Source: a virus
Strand: one strand, 5' to 3'
IMG/VR virus record: IMGVR_UViG_3300011416_000002
Span: 1-50,059 of that record
Length of the DNA: 50,059 nucleotides
The translations under genes and the position numbers were made by a program. Positions 14,638 to 22,932 of this stretch are shown one piece after another. Each line of letters starts with the position of its first letter. The stretch's first letter is position 1. The notes below the pieces were generated by a model, which saw only the letters and a list, made by a program, of their open reading frames with translations, had not been told where the DNA came from and made no database searches.

Positions 14638-15417
14638 ATGGCACTCTACGGCGCATTCTCCAGGCACAAGCACCTCGACGAGCTTGATGATCCCATCGAT
14701 GTAGGTGGCGACATCAAGACCCCGGCCGAGCGCGCTGCCCTCTGCCTTTCCAATCTCGCTCGTACCGCGATGACCGCTGCACAGCTCGCCGCTGTAGCTG
14801 CCGTTACGCCGGGTACGGTCACCGCCTCCAAGGCAGTGGTTGTGGACGCCAACGGCGACGTGGACACTCTCGGTGTTAACGTCCTGAAGTCCCCGGCCGC
14901 CACGGTTGGTACTCCGGGCGCCCTGTGTACCGCAGTCGAGCACGGCGACGGCACCTTCCACACCACCGTCCTGACCCTGACCGACTTCGCGGTCGGCACC
15001 GGCGACGACGATGTGGACCTCGCAATCGGTGCGGTCTGCTACACCTTCCCGGCCGGCGCTATCGCCATCCTTGGTGGCGCTGTCGAAGGCATCTTCTCGC
15101 AGGCTTCCGCTGGCGTCTCTACGGATGGTGAGGTCGGCCTCGGAACCGCAGTCGCAGCGGGCGCTACCTCGGTCCTGTCCGGAACCCCCGCTTTCGAAGA
15201 TGTCATGAACGGCATCCCCTACACCAACATCACGCTGGGGACCACCCGCTTCACTGGCGCCGCTTCTCCGACTGCTCCGGTTTGGACCGTCATCCCGGCA
15301 GCTACGGCAACCCGCGATGTCTACCTGAACCTGGCCGCTGACTGGCCCAACATCGCAGCGGCCGAAGCGGTGACCTTCACTGGCACCGTCACGATCCGCT
15401 GGATGCTGATTGACTAA
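14638..15417 (+). CDS. Capsid-region structural protein (259 aa), Ala/Thr/Val rich
   Basis: The protein begins with a short basic head (ALYGAFSRHKHLDEL), then a segment TPGTVTASKAVVVDANGDVD that recurs in phage head decoration and fibre proteins, followed by long runs of short beta strands rich in Ala, Gly, Thr and Val. Three cysteines are scattered and do not form a metal site. By position and composition it is probably a head decoration or head fibre protein. It lies between two hairpins (14584 and 15443). Confidence 0.6.
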   Translation: MALYGAFSRHKHLDELDDPIDVGGDIKTPAERAALCLSNLARTAMTAAQLAAVAAVTPGTVTASKAVVVDANGDVDTLGVNVLKSPAATVGTPGALCTAVEHGDGTFHTTVLTLTDFAVGTGDDDVDLAIGAVCYTFPAGAIAILGGAVEGIFSQASAGVSTDGEVGLGTAVAAGATSVLSGTPAFEDVMNGIPYTNITLGTTRFTGAASPTAPVWTVIPAATATRDVYLNLAADWPNIAAAEAVTFTGTVTIRWMLID

Positions 15418-15442
15418 GACTGACGATTTCTACTGGACTGCC

Positions 15443-15471
15443 GAAGGGGCTGCCGTTATGGTGGCCCCTTC
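15443..15471 (+). terminator. Hairpin between head protein genes
   Basis: GAAGGGGC and GCCCCTTC form an 8-bp stem around a 13-base loop, 25 bases past the stop at 15417. No U-tract follows. It is one of three hairpins placed between genes of the capsid cluster and is more likely an RNA-processing or stability element than a full terminator. Confidence 0.45.
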
Positions 15472-15491
15472 ACCATTAACGGGGAACCCCA

Positions 15492-16007
15492 ATGGCCAAA
15501 TCTAACATCGATGAAAACCGCCCGACGATCATCCGCTTCGTGCCGGACCTCGGCATGGAAATCTACATGTACAAGGATGATCCCGGCGTCTTCCTGAATG
15601 CCTACGGAACACCAGTACATCCGGACCTCGCCCGGAAGGCTGGCTACGATGTTGACAAGTATCTCAAGGTGAAACAGCGCCGCGACCTAATGTCGCAGGC
15701 CGCCTCTGAGATCGAGAGACGCCTCGCCCTTGAAGCCTCCCAACCAGGGTCCAGGAATGTTATAAAGGAGAGAGACGGGTTCCGTTTGGTGCAGATCGGC
15801 AATGGCCGCTGCGTCGTGGAGGACCCCGATGGCACAGTTCTCACCGGGAATGCGGTCATCAATCTGGATGCCGCTTCCAGCCTCTTCGAGGTCCTGGTGC
15901 CACAGAAAGTCGTTCCGGATGAGGTCCCCATTCAGGAAGCTGTTCCTGCCGGAGACCTACCCGGAGGAGGAGACGTGGGTAGACCTTCCGGGTCCCGGAA
16001 AAAGTGA
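15492..16007 (+). CDS. Virion-region protein (171 aa), unknown
   Basis: The N-terminal half has an RFVPDLGMEIYMYKDDPGVF segment and a helix of alternating charge (YLKVKQRRDLMSQAASEIERR). The C-terminal half is beta-like (GRCVVEDPDGTVLTG), ending in a Gly/Pro-rich basic tail. It lies between the head decoration and adaptor genes and starts after GGGGAA. The role is probably head completion; no family is recognised. Confidence 0.55.
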   Translation: MAKSNIDENRPTIIRFVPDLGMEIYMYKDDPGVFLNAYGTPVHPDLARKAGYDVDKYLKVKQRRDLMSQAASEIERRLALEASQPGSRNVIKERDGFRLVQIGNGRCVVEDPDGTVLTGNAVINLDAASSLFEVLVPQKVVPDEVPIQEAVPAGDLPGGGDVGRPSGSRKK

Positions 16008-16020
16008 GACGGAGTGACCG

Positions 16021-16752
16021 ATGGCAACCTACGGCGAACTGCAAACCCGCGTACAGCAGATCATCATAGACCTGCCATCCTCCGTGACGGCCCAGGTTCC
16101 GACCCTCGTGAAAGAGGCGGTCCGCGAGCTTCAGAAGAAGCACAACTTCAAAGTCATGGAAGCCCTCTCCAGCTTCACGACCGTCGCTGAGACCCGTGAG
16201 CTGGGCGACGTGCCTTCCAACTTCAAGGAGTTCCGGAACCGCCCCTACGAGCTGCTCTCGACCGGCTTCCACCGGGAACTCCAGATCGCGACCGACCGCA
16301 AGGTGGCCGAGGAGACCTGGGGTTCCGCCGATGCCGAAGCTGAGGCCGAGACCCTCATGGGGCAGCCCGAGATGATCCTCATGGGGGAACCATCGGATGA
16401 CGATGGCACCATGGTCTATGAGGTCTTCCCCTACTCAGATAGCGCCTCCCTGTGGGAGGACAGCGACGCCGGTGAGTACCGCGTTCGCATCCCCTACTGG
16501 AAGTACCTGACCGTCCTCTCCGCCAGCGATGACACCAACTGGTTCACCGTCAACGCGGACACCTATATCGTCTACAAGGCCGCTTCCGAGGGCTTCTTCG
16601 ATAACTGGGACGAGGAACGGGGAACCCTCTGGCTACAGAAAGCCCAGGCCCAGTGGACCGAGGTCCTGAACGCCGATAAGCGGCTCCGCCTCTCCGGCGT
16701 GACGCACCTGGTTCCGAACCCCGATGCAAGGCGGCCCCGGCCTATTCGCTGA
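16021..16752 (+). CDS. Head-to-tail adaptor protein (gp4/gp11-like, probable)
   Basis: The 243-residue protein opens with a helix pattern typical of podovirus adaptors (ATYGELQTRVQQIIIDLP, then LVKEAVRELQKKHNF) and has a beta-rich centre with a PYWKYLTVLS segment and a helical end. Proteins of this type form the ring under the portal and connect the head to the short tail. The order portal, capsid, adaptor, tail hub supports the call. Confidence 0.65.
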   Translation: MATYGELQTRVQQIIIDLPSSVTAQVPTLVKEAVRELQKKHNFKVMEALSSFTTVAETRELGDVPSNFKEFRNRPYELLSTGFHRELQIATDRKVAEETWGSADAEAEAETLMGQPEMILMGEPSDDDGTMVYEVFPYSDSASLWEDSDAGEYRVRIPYWKYLTVLSASDDTNWFTVNADTYIVYKAASEGFFDNWDEERGTLWLQKAQAQWTEVLNADKRLRLSGVTHLVPNPDARRPRPIR

Positions 16753-16808
16753 TTTCTTTCTGACATGGTAATCTCCATGGACGTACTATACCTCCATGGG
16801 AGTTCCCG

Positions 16809-17576
16809 ATGGCTAGCCCGCCGTTTTCAATCGCTGAAACCGTACCGGCCGACGATGACGTAGCTGCCAACTTCCCGGCAGCCGAACGCACGTTCCGCGA
16901 TATCGTGGAGAGCTGGCTCCTGATTGAGCACAACACCTACGGCCTCCATGAGTTCGGTTTCTACACAACCGCCCAACGTGATGCCGAGACCAACTGGGCT
17001 CGCGGCTCCGTCTGCTACAACGCGACCCTGGACCAGTTCCAGATTGCCACGGCGGCGGACCCTGAGACCTGGCTCTCCATCGGACCGGAGTTCCGCACGG
17101 GAGGCCACATCAGGATGGCCTTCCAGCACACCAATGCGCCCACTGGTTGGACCAAGGTAACCGACATTGGATACAACGATGTCGTGATGCGCCTGGTGAC
17201 CGGGGTTCCTTCTGGGCAGACCACCGCTGCGAAGAACTTCTCGGACCTTCTCACGGCTCGCACCATCACCCAGGCGAACCTGCCGGCCGTCAACCTGGTG
17301 TCGTCCTCGCTGTCCGCCGCGTCGGTGTCGGTATCGTCGTCCTCGACCTCGATCAGCCACAACGCCGGCACGGTAACCGGTTCGAACGTGGCTGAGCAGA
17401 ACCCGAATGACGTTACGGTCGCCACTCCAAACGGGGCCGCATCCATCTCTGCTACTACGACCACCACCACGACAACTACAACCACGATCTCAGGGACCGT
17501 TCCCCTCGGTGGAAGTGGAACCGCCATGGACTTCGCGGTGAACTACCGCGACTTCATCCTAGCCGTTAAGGACTAA
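16809..17576 (+). CDS. Tail or appendage structural protein with an 11-Thr tract
   Basis: The N-terminal ~90 residues resemble attachment domains of phage appendage proteins (FPAAERTFRDIVESWLL, YNATLDQFQ). Residues ~95-130 (RMAFQHTNAPTGWTKVTD) recall tail-collar modules. The rest is low in complexity: a Ser/Val-rich block (~157-180), then eleven threonines near residue 220. The threonine codons are mixed (ACT, ACG, ACC, ACA), so the tract is not a simple slippage product. It is probably a minor fibre or receptor-contact protein. Confidence 0.55.
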   Translation: MASPPFSIAETVPADDDVAANFPAAERTFRDIVESWLLIEHNTYGLHEFGFYTTAQRDAETNWARGSVCYNATLDQFQIATAADPETWLSIGPEFRTGGHIRMAFQHTNAPTGWTKVTDIGYNDVVMRLVTGVPSGQTTAAKNFSDLLTARTITQANLPAVNLVSSSLSAASVSVSSSSTSISHNAGTVTGSNVAEQNPNDVTVATPNGAASISATTTTTTTTTTTISGTVPLGGSGTAMDFAVNYRDFILAVKD

Positions 17577-17580
17577 CTCA

Positions 17581-17796
17581 ATGAGATGGTCTCCTAAAGA
17601 GGCTCCGGTCGCCCGGTTCGCGCTGAAGCTCCTTGCCCGTGAGCGACCCGAGGTCGCCAAGGTTGTTGAGGAGTGGGCCATGGAACAAGGATTGTCCTTG
17701 GTGCCGGGGTCGGCCCCCGTCGCTAAGGGGAAGAAGCGCCGGACCCGTGTGTTCGGCGTAGGAAAGGAAAAGAAGAATGTTCAACCCGTTCGGTAA
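17581..17796 (+). CDS. Small basic protein (71 aa), unknown
   Basis: It starts five bases behind the preceding stop. The helical N-terminal half (ARFALKLLARERPEVAKVVEE) is followed by a basic tail (KGKKRRTRVFGVGKEKK). It overlaps the next gene by 20 bases in another frame. No family is recognised. It may bind nucleic acid or a structural partner. Confidence 0.5.
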   Translation: MRWSPKEAPVARFALKLLARERPEVAKVVEEWAMEQGLSLVPGSAPVAKGKKRRTRVFGVGKEKKNVQPVR

Positions 17797-18184
17797 CCCG
17801 CCCGATACCAGCATCCCTGACAAGATGTGCCCGCACTGGAGGGGACCGTGCCGGAAGCACTGCCCCACCTGCATGTTCTGGCGCCCAGTGGAACAGAAGG
17901 ACAAGAAGAGGCCGCCCCTCGAACCCGGCAACATGGTCTATGATTGCGCTCTCGGCTGGCACACCACCCTTGGTGTCGCTCAGCTTGGCCGCCTCGATGG
18001 GGTACAAGCCGCCATGGAGCAGACCCGGAACATGCTGGCCAACTCCATAAAGCGGACCAGTGCCCTTATTGGAGCTGTTGCTGGGGTCCGGGAACAGCTA
18101 GACGCAGCCAAACCGCCCCAGCGTCTGACCGCCGATGAGGGTCCGGCGCTTCTGGAGCATGACGATGAAAGCCAGCAGCGCTAG
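17777..18184 (+). CDS. Small Cys-rich protein (135 aa), probable zinc binder
   Basis: It starts after a clear AGGAAAAGAAG site. Residues 18-32 hold CPHWRGPCRKHCPTC, that is C-X6-C-X3-C-X2-C, the shape of a zinc-binding cluster, with W-rich flanks (CMFWRPVEQ; DCALGWHTT). The C-terminal half is helical (MEQTRNMLANSIKR, VAGVREQLDAA). It is coupled to genes of the tail cluster and may be a tail assembly factor. It overlaps the tail hub gene by 20 bases. Confidence 0.6.
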   Translation: MFNPFGNPPDTSIPDKMCPHWRGPCRKHCPTCMFWRPVEQKDKKRPPLEPGNMVYDCALGWHTTLGVAQLGRLDGVQAAMEQTRNMLANSIKRTSALIGAVAGVREQLDAAKPPQRLTADEGPALLEHDDESQQR

Positions 18185-20678
18185 TACCGCCATTCTCAAC
18201 CCTAATCTGGGCCTCTATCTGGGGATCGACCCCCTGATGGTGCCGGCTACCGGCCTGCTTGCGGGCGAGAACTTCCGTGTGAAGAACGGCAAGCTCTCGA
18301 ACATCAACCTCGGCTGGGTCGCCTACAGCGCTATCGCCTTTGTGGACCCCATCACGCTGATCGACACCTTCTTCATCCGGGGTGTTGCTGAGAAGAACAT
18401 CGTCGCCACCACCCGTAACCTCTATGAGTGGGACGCTGAAGCCGATACCGCGCTCTATCTGAATGCCCGCTACGCCACAGGCACCGTCCAAGCAGGTGGC
18501 GGCAACGATGCGTTCACTAAGGTGTTGCTCACTTGCGATGGCAGCGACCTTGGTACGACCTTCACCGACAGTAACGCTGGTGGTTCCGCTCACACATGGA
18601 CCGCTGCCGGCAATGCGCACACCGATACCGCCGAGAAGAAGTTCGGAACCGCTTCCGCTCTGCTTGATGGTACCGGCGACTATGTATCGACGCCGGATCA
18701 CGCGGATTTCTCCCTAGGCAGCGGTGCATGGACAATCGATCTATGGTTCAACTGCACTGCGCCGACTGGAACTAATCGGGCTCTCGGCGGCCAGGGCGAT
18801 GTTGCGGTCACAGCGGCCACCACGGCGTGGTCATTGTTCCGCACCACGGCCGATAAAATCCGCGTCAATGTCTACGTTGGCGGTGTGGCATCGCAGATCG
18901 ACAGCACGTCTACGTTTACTGACGCGGTCAACACCGGCTGGCACCATGTCGCCGTTGTGCGCACAGGCGACATCCTTCGGATGTTCATCGACGGCGTCCA
19001 GGAGGGTGGCGACGTTGCTATCACAGGCACCGTCAACAACGCGACAGACGTTCTGGCTATCGGCGCTCTCGGCGCCTACGTCGCAGAGGTGTGGTTGGGC
19101 TGGATAGACGAGTTCCGCATCTCCGTCGGCATCGCCCGCTGGACCGCCGCTTTTGAGCCGCCTGGTTTCGCGGCCACCACCGCCGCTCTCGATATCGTCC
19201 TCGCCAACAGCGGCACTCCCGCTTGGCAAACCAATGATATCGCCGCAGGGGACTTCATCAACTTCACGTCCGCCACTCAGCGGTCCCTCTCTGCCACCTG
19301 GTACGAGATTGAGAGCGTCGATAGTGAGAGCCAGCTCACTCTGACCAGCGCTGTTCCCACTCCTATCGCTGGAACCGTCTACACCATCCGCCGCGCCTTC
19401 ACCGGGAACCTCTACGACATCTGGGACAGCGAAGTCTTCGTGAACCCGGATGACGGCACTGGGGACGACCTATGGTTCGCCACGAACGGCGTCGATTACG
19501 TGGTCTCTTGGGACGGCTCTGCCACCCAGGTGACGATCCAGAGTGCCCTTGACTTCACCTGCAAGCGGCTCTCGGTCTACAAGAACATGATGATCTACGC
19601 CAACATCACCCAAGCTGGTGAAGTGTTGCCGTCCTCGATCATCAATAGCGATGTGGGTCAGCCGCTCGATGTCTCGCTGGGGCTCGCCTCACAGTTCCGC
19701 ATCCATGATGGTGTCGATCACATCCATGAGATTGAGGACCTAGGCGATAACCTCATCATCTACAGCGAGCGCCATGTGACCGTTGCGCAGTTCGTCGGAG
19801 ACCCCCTGGTGTTCGTCTTCAGGGATGCCGCTTCCGGCATCGGCACTCTTGCAACCCGTGTCGTAGCCGACTTCGGGGACTACCATGAGTTCCTCGGCTG
19901 GGACAGCCAGTATCTATTCGACGGCGTCTCGGTCACAGAGGTCGGCAAGCAAGTATGGCGCGAGGTACTTCGCACTCGTGACGCCACCCGCCAACAGATG
20001 TGCTTCAACCACTTCAACGAGGAACAGGGCGAACTCATGTGGGGAGTGGCGCTCTCTTCCGACACCGGCGCCGGCTCCGACCTGGAGAGCCCGGTCGAGA
20101 CCGCCTACGTGGAACACTACCTGGAAGAGGTCGGGGACCGCACCCCCTCTCCTTTCAGCAAGCGGGACTTCCCCTTCACCTGCGAAGGCTACAGCGCGAC
20201 CACCTCGCTTACCACCTGGGACGAGCTTCTGGATGCGTGGGAGGACACCTTCCTCCGCTGGAACGACAGCTTCCTCTCCGCCGCGTTCCCGCTCTCCCTC
20301 ATGGGAACCTTCGGCGGTACCATCATGGTTATCAACACGGTGCAGACCGGCGCGGGAGCTGCTTTGCCCTCCTACGTGAGAACCGCTCGACGCGCCCTAG
20401 GAGACGGCCGCATGAGGGGCCTCCTTGCCCGCGTGTACCCGTTCGCGAGCCAGATTTCGCCTGGGACGCTAGACATAACGGTCCGCCTTTCCGACCATGC
20501 GTCCGGCCCGATCACAGACAGTGAGACCTTTGAGTTCGACACGGCGCTCTCCGAAGGCGCCCACTTCATCTCACCATTCCGTGCCGCCCGCTACTTCGAA
20601 CTCCAGCTAGGAACCGACGGTTCTGCCTGGGAGATCACCGGCTACGATATCGATACCCGCCCCGGAGGCCGTAGATGA
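18165..20678 (+). CDS. Tail hub/stabilisation protein with a nested LamG domain
   Basis: The start at 18165 is chosen because GGAG lies seven bases upstream (837 residues). The C-terminal ~480 residues resemble podovirus tail stabilisation/hub proteins, with repeated short blocks such as DLGDNLIIYSERHVTVAQF and EFLGWDSQYLFDG suggesting propeller-like blades. Residues ~118-334 are a separate module: an ADFSLGSGAWTIDLWF motif, a TGWHHVAVVRTGDILRMFIDG segment and a closing GWIDEFRISVGIARWT are the hallmarks of a LamG/concanavalin A-like carbohydrate-binding domain. It splits a stretch reading ATGTVQAGGGND ... SGTPAWQTNDIAAGDFI that would be continuous without it, so it looks inserted. Confidence 0.75.
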   Translation: MKASSASTAILNPNLGLYLGIDPLMVPATGLLAGENFRVKNGKLSNINLGWVAYSAIAFVDPITLIDTFFIRGVAEKNIVATTRNLYEWDAEADTALYLNARYATGTVQAGGGNDAFTKVLLTCDGSDLGTTFTDSNAGGSAHTWTAAGNAHTDTAEKKFGTASALLDGTGDYVSTPDHADFSLGSGAWTIDLWFNCTAPTGTNRALGGQGDVAVTAATTAWSLFRTTADKIRVNVYVGGVASQIDSTSTFTDAVNTGWHHVAVVRTGDILRMFIDGVQEGGDVAITGTVNNATDVLAIGALGAYVAEVWLGWIDEFRISVGIARWTAAFEPPGFAATTAALDIVLANSGTPAWQTNDIAAGDFINFTSATQRSLSATWYEIESVDSESQLTLTSAVPTPIAGTVYTIRRAFTGNLYDIWDSEVFVNPDDGTGDDLWFATNGVDYVVSWDGSATQVTIQSALDFTCKRLSVYKNMMIYANITQAGEVLPSSIINSDVGQPLDVSLGLASQFRIHDGVDHIHEIEDLGDNLIIYSERHVTVAQFVGDPLVFVFRDAASGIGTLATRVVADFGDYHEFLGWDSQYLFDGVSVTEVGKQVWREVLRTRDATRQQMCFNHFNEEQGELMWGVALSSDTGAGSDLESPVETAYVEHYLEEVGDRTPSPFSKRDFPFTCEGYSATTSLTTWDELLDAWEDTFLRWNDSFLSAAFPLSLMGTFGGTIMVINTVQTGAGAALPSYVRTARRALGDGRMRGLLARVYPFASQISPGTLDITVRLSDHASGPITDSETFEFDTALSEGAHFISPFRAARYFELQLGTDGSAWEITGYDIDTRPGGRR

Positions 20679-20875
20679 GCCTCCGCGAAATGTCGCCTTC
20701 AGCCCGCCTTAAGGCCGCTAAAGCTGCCTTCGGCCGACGCCATGGAGCCTCCCCCGAAACGCGGGAGAAGATCGCGGCTGCCGAAAGTAAGATGGAATGG
20801 CGGGGCCAATGCCGGAAGTGCAAGACCCCCTTGAAAGGGCTCCTCAGCGAACTGAAGGAGCACCGCTGTGGTTGA
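20675..20875 (+). CDS. Small Cys-containing basic protein (66 aa)
   Basis: The ATG overlaps the TGA of the hub gene. It has a basic helix (SARLKAAKAAFGRRHG) and a possible zinc ribbon fragment, CRKC (46-49), with HRC near the end. It overlaps the tailspike gene by 8 bases. A small assembly factor is possible. No family is recognised. Confidence 0.55.
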   Translation: MSLREMSPSARLKAAKAAFGRRHGASPETREKIAAAESKMEWRGQCRKCKTPLKGLLSELKEHRCG

Positions 20876-22556
20876 TAAAATCCAGGAGACCCCATCCTTC
20901 GGACAACGCGCCACCAACTGGGAGGACACCCATGATGGGCTGATCCGGACCCTCTACTACATGCTTACCAGCGCGTTCCACCGGCTTAACAACGTCCTCC
21001 CGGAGGACGGCTCCGAGGATATGGCGGCCCCGCTCCCCCTCCAGGAAGTCGCCACCGCCGACCTGCCATCTGCTGCCCTTTGGGAAGGTGGCCTCGTCTA
21101 TGATACGACCCGCAATCGGGTTCTCTACAGCGACGGCTCCACCTGGCTCAGCCCCGGCTCCCAACCGTGGCTCTATGCCGCTGACTACGGTGTGGACGCT
21201 TCTAACAGCGCCGCCACCAACACCACCGCTATGAATGCTTGCCTAACCGCTGCCGCCGCCCTCGGTGGAGCCCGGATTTACATGCCCCGTGGCCAGCTAA
21301 ACTTCAATGCGTGGGACACGATCACCACGAATGCTATCGAAATACATGGCATGGGGGACTACTCCGGTGGCACCGAACTCCGCTTCGCCCACGCCACAGG
21401 GGACAGCATAACCCTATCGACGAGCGGTCATCAGTGCTTGAAGGACCTCTTCATCTCATCTTCGGTCTACAAAACCTCTGGATACGCCATCAAGATTACC
21501 GGTGGCGCATTCTCACCCCGCATTGAGAACGTCCGCATTGACTACCACCACAACGGCATCTGGGTTCACGACACCGCTGAGCCTTACATCCGGCGTATCA
21601 GGATGCGATACATGCACGGTACGCAGGGCATCTATGTCGGTGGAACCAGCTCTTCGGACGCCGTTTTCGGCTGCACAATCGACTACTTCAACGCCGATAA
21701 TCCCTACCCGCTGACCTATGGCACCTTCAAGACGTGGGCCATTTCCACCGCTTTCTCTCTGAATGACATCATCCAGAACAACGGGAACATCTATCAGTGC
21801 TCCACAGCCGGCACCTCCTCCGGCGCTGGAACAGGCCCCTCCGGCATCCCTGGCAGCGGAACCCCCGACGCGGCTTTCACGACCACCATCACCGATGGAA
21901 CCGCTGTGTGGAAGTTCGTCGCGTCCGGTTCCCTCGCTTGGTACATCCAGGACAATTACGCATATTCTTGCGCATGCAACGATAGCGCCCTCCTGAACGG
22001 CGGCTACGGCGTCCGGATGATCGATACCGCCGCTACCGGCACCTCCTACCCCACCTGGCTCAATAGCACCAACCTGGAGCTGGACCACAACCTCAACATG
22101 GGAGCTGACCTCGCAGCCGGTGAAGGCTTCTTCGCACAGGGCTTCTGGCAGGGCTCTTGCATCGCTGGCTCCGGGGTTACCATCGGAGCCTCTTTCCGGG
22201 GTGAAACCACCATCGGTATGGGGTCCCGCATCCTCGGTAACTACACCCACGGCGTCCTGGTACAGGCTGGCCCCGTCGCAACCAATATCTCCGACAGCGT
22301 CATTGCCCTCAATGGGCAGGCCGCTGCTGCCACCTACAACAACATCTCACTGGCCGATAACGCCGCTCGTGTCTGCATCTCGGATAACTTCATCGGATAT
22401 GCCGCTTCCGGCTCCGGACAGGCAGCCTATGGGGTCTACGGTGGGGCTGGTGTCGCCCGCATCATCGTCACAGGGAACGACCTCGGGGGGAACGCCACCG
22501 GTGGGACCAACCTTGCTACCGGTGGCACTCTCATCATCGAGCACAACAATGTCTAG
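20868..22556 (+). CDS. Tailspike with pectate-lyase-like beta-helix
   Basis: A GTG start gives 562 residues. The N-terminal ~100 residues form a virion-attachment part (NRVLYSDGSTWL). From about 105 (AADYGVDASNSAATNTTAMNACLTAA) the sequence has the opening of a right-handed beta-helix of the pectate-lyase type, followed by repeating coils to the end (DNFIGY, VTGNDLGGN, IIEHNNV). Residues ~285-360 are a different module (W-x-x-NDIIQNNGNIYQC, then GTGPSGIPG, DGTAVWKF), like small carbohydrate-binding inserts in other tailspikes. It should bind and perhaps cleave host surface polysaccharide; catalytic residues cannot be assigned by eye. Confidence 0.75.
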   Translation: MVDKIQETPSFGQRATNWEDTHDGLIRTLYYMLTSAFHRLNNVLPEDGSEDMAAPLPLQEVATADLPSAALWEGGLVYDTTRNRVLYSDGSTWLSPGSQPWLYAADYGVDASNSAATNTTAMNACLTAAAALGGARIYMPRGQLNFNAWDTITTNAIEIHGMGDYSGGTELRFAHATGDSITLSTSGHQCLKDLFISSSVYKTSGYAIKITGGAFSPRIENVRIDYHHNGIWVHDTAEPYIRRIRMRYMHGTQGIYVGGTSSSDAVFGCTIDYFNADNPYPLTYGTFKTWAISTAFSLNDIIQNNGNIYQCSTAGTSSGAGTGPSGIPGSGTPDAAFTTTITDGTAVWKFVASGSLAWYIQDNYAYSCACNDSALLNGGYGVRMIDTAATGTSYPTWLNSTNLELDHNLNMGADLAAGEGFFAQGFWQGSCIAGSGVTIGASFRGETTIGMGSRILGNYTHGVLVQAGPVATNISDSVIALNGQAAAATYNNISLADNAARVCISDNFIGYAASGSGQAAYGVYGGAGVARIIVTGNDLGGNATGGTNLATGGTLIIEHNNV

Positions 22557-22932
22557 GCTCCGTAGCCGTTACAACTCCAAGATGTGGCCAGTCCTGATCG
22601 GCTTAACCGACCGGGACGATGGCACCGTTTGGTATCTGTCCACCGAGACCGTGGATGACGAAATCTATATCTCCATCGACACGGAGCGGCCGTTCAGCAA
22701 CCCCACCAAGCATGTCATATACGAGGCCCATGCCGGTCCCATTGTGAACGGCCTTCGCCCCCTGAGGCTCCTCGTCCGTGGAGGATACCTTGGCTTTGAG
22801 ATTGTGGACCGGCCCATCGACATCGACACCCCCCGTATTTACGCTCATATTGGTCCTCCTGCGGGCCGCTCTGAGATCATCCCGGCCGGCTGGTCTATGC
22901 CCGAAGACACCATAGGGTACAGGACGCCATGA
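22549..22932 (+). CDS. Small protein between tailspike and fibre (127 aa)
   Basis: The ATG at 22549 lies eight bases before the end of the tailspike gene. The sequence is beta-rich and acidic (DDEIYISIDTERPF, LGFEIVDRPIDIDTP). Its end overlaps the fibre gene start as ATGA. Being locked between tailspike and fibre genes suggests a fibre-attachment or assembly partner. It has no recognisable family. Confidence 0.55.
   Translation: MSRLRSRYNSKMWPVLIGLTDRDDGTVWYLSTETVDDEIYISIDTERPFSNPTKHVIYEAHAGPIVNGLRPLRLLVRGGYLGFEIVDRPIDIDTPRIYAHIGPPAGRSEIIPAGWSMPEDTIGYRTP

Noticed and set aside
22120-22932. 270-codon open frame reaching back into the tailspike gene
   Set aside because: The part before 22549 is an out-of-frame reading of the tailspike; the real gene starts at 22549 beside the tailspike stop.
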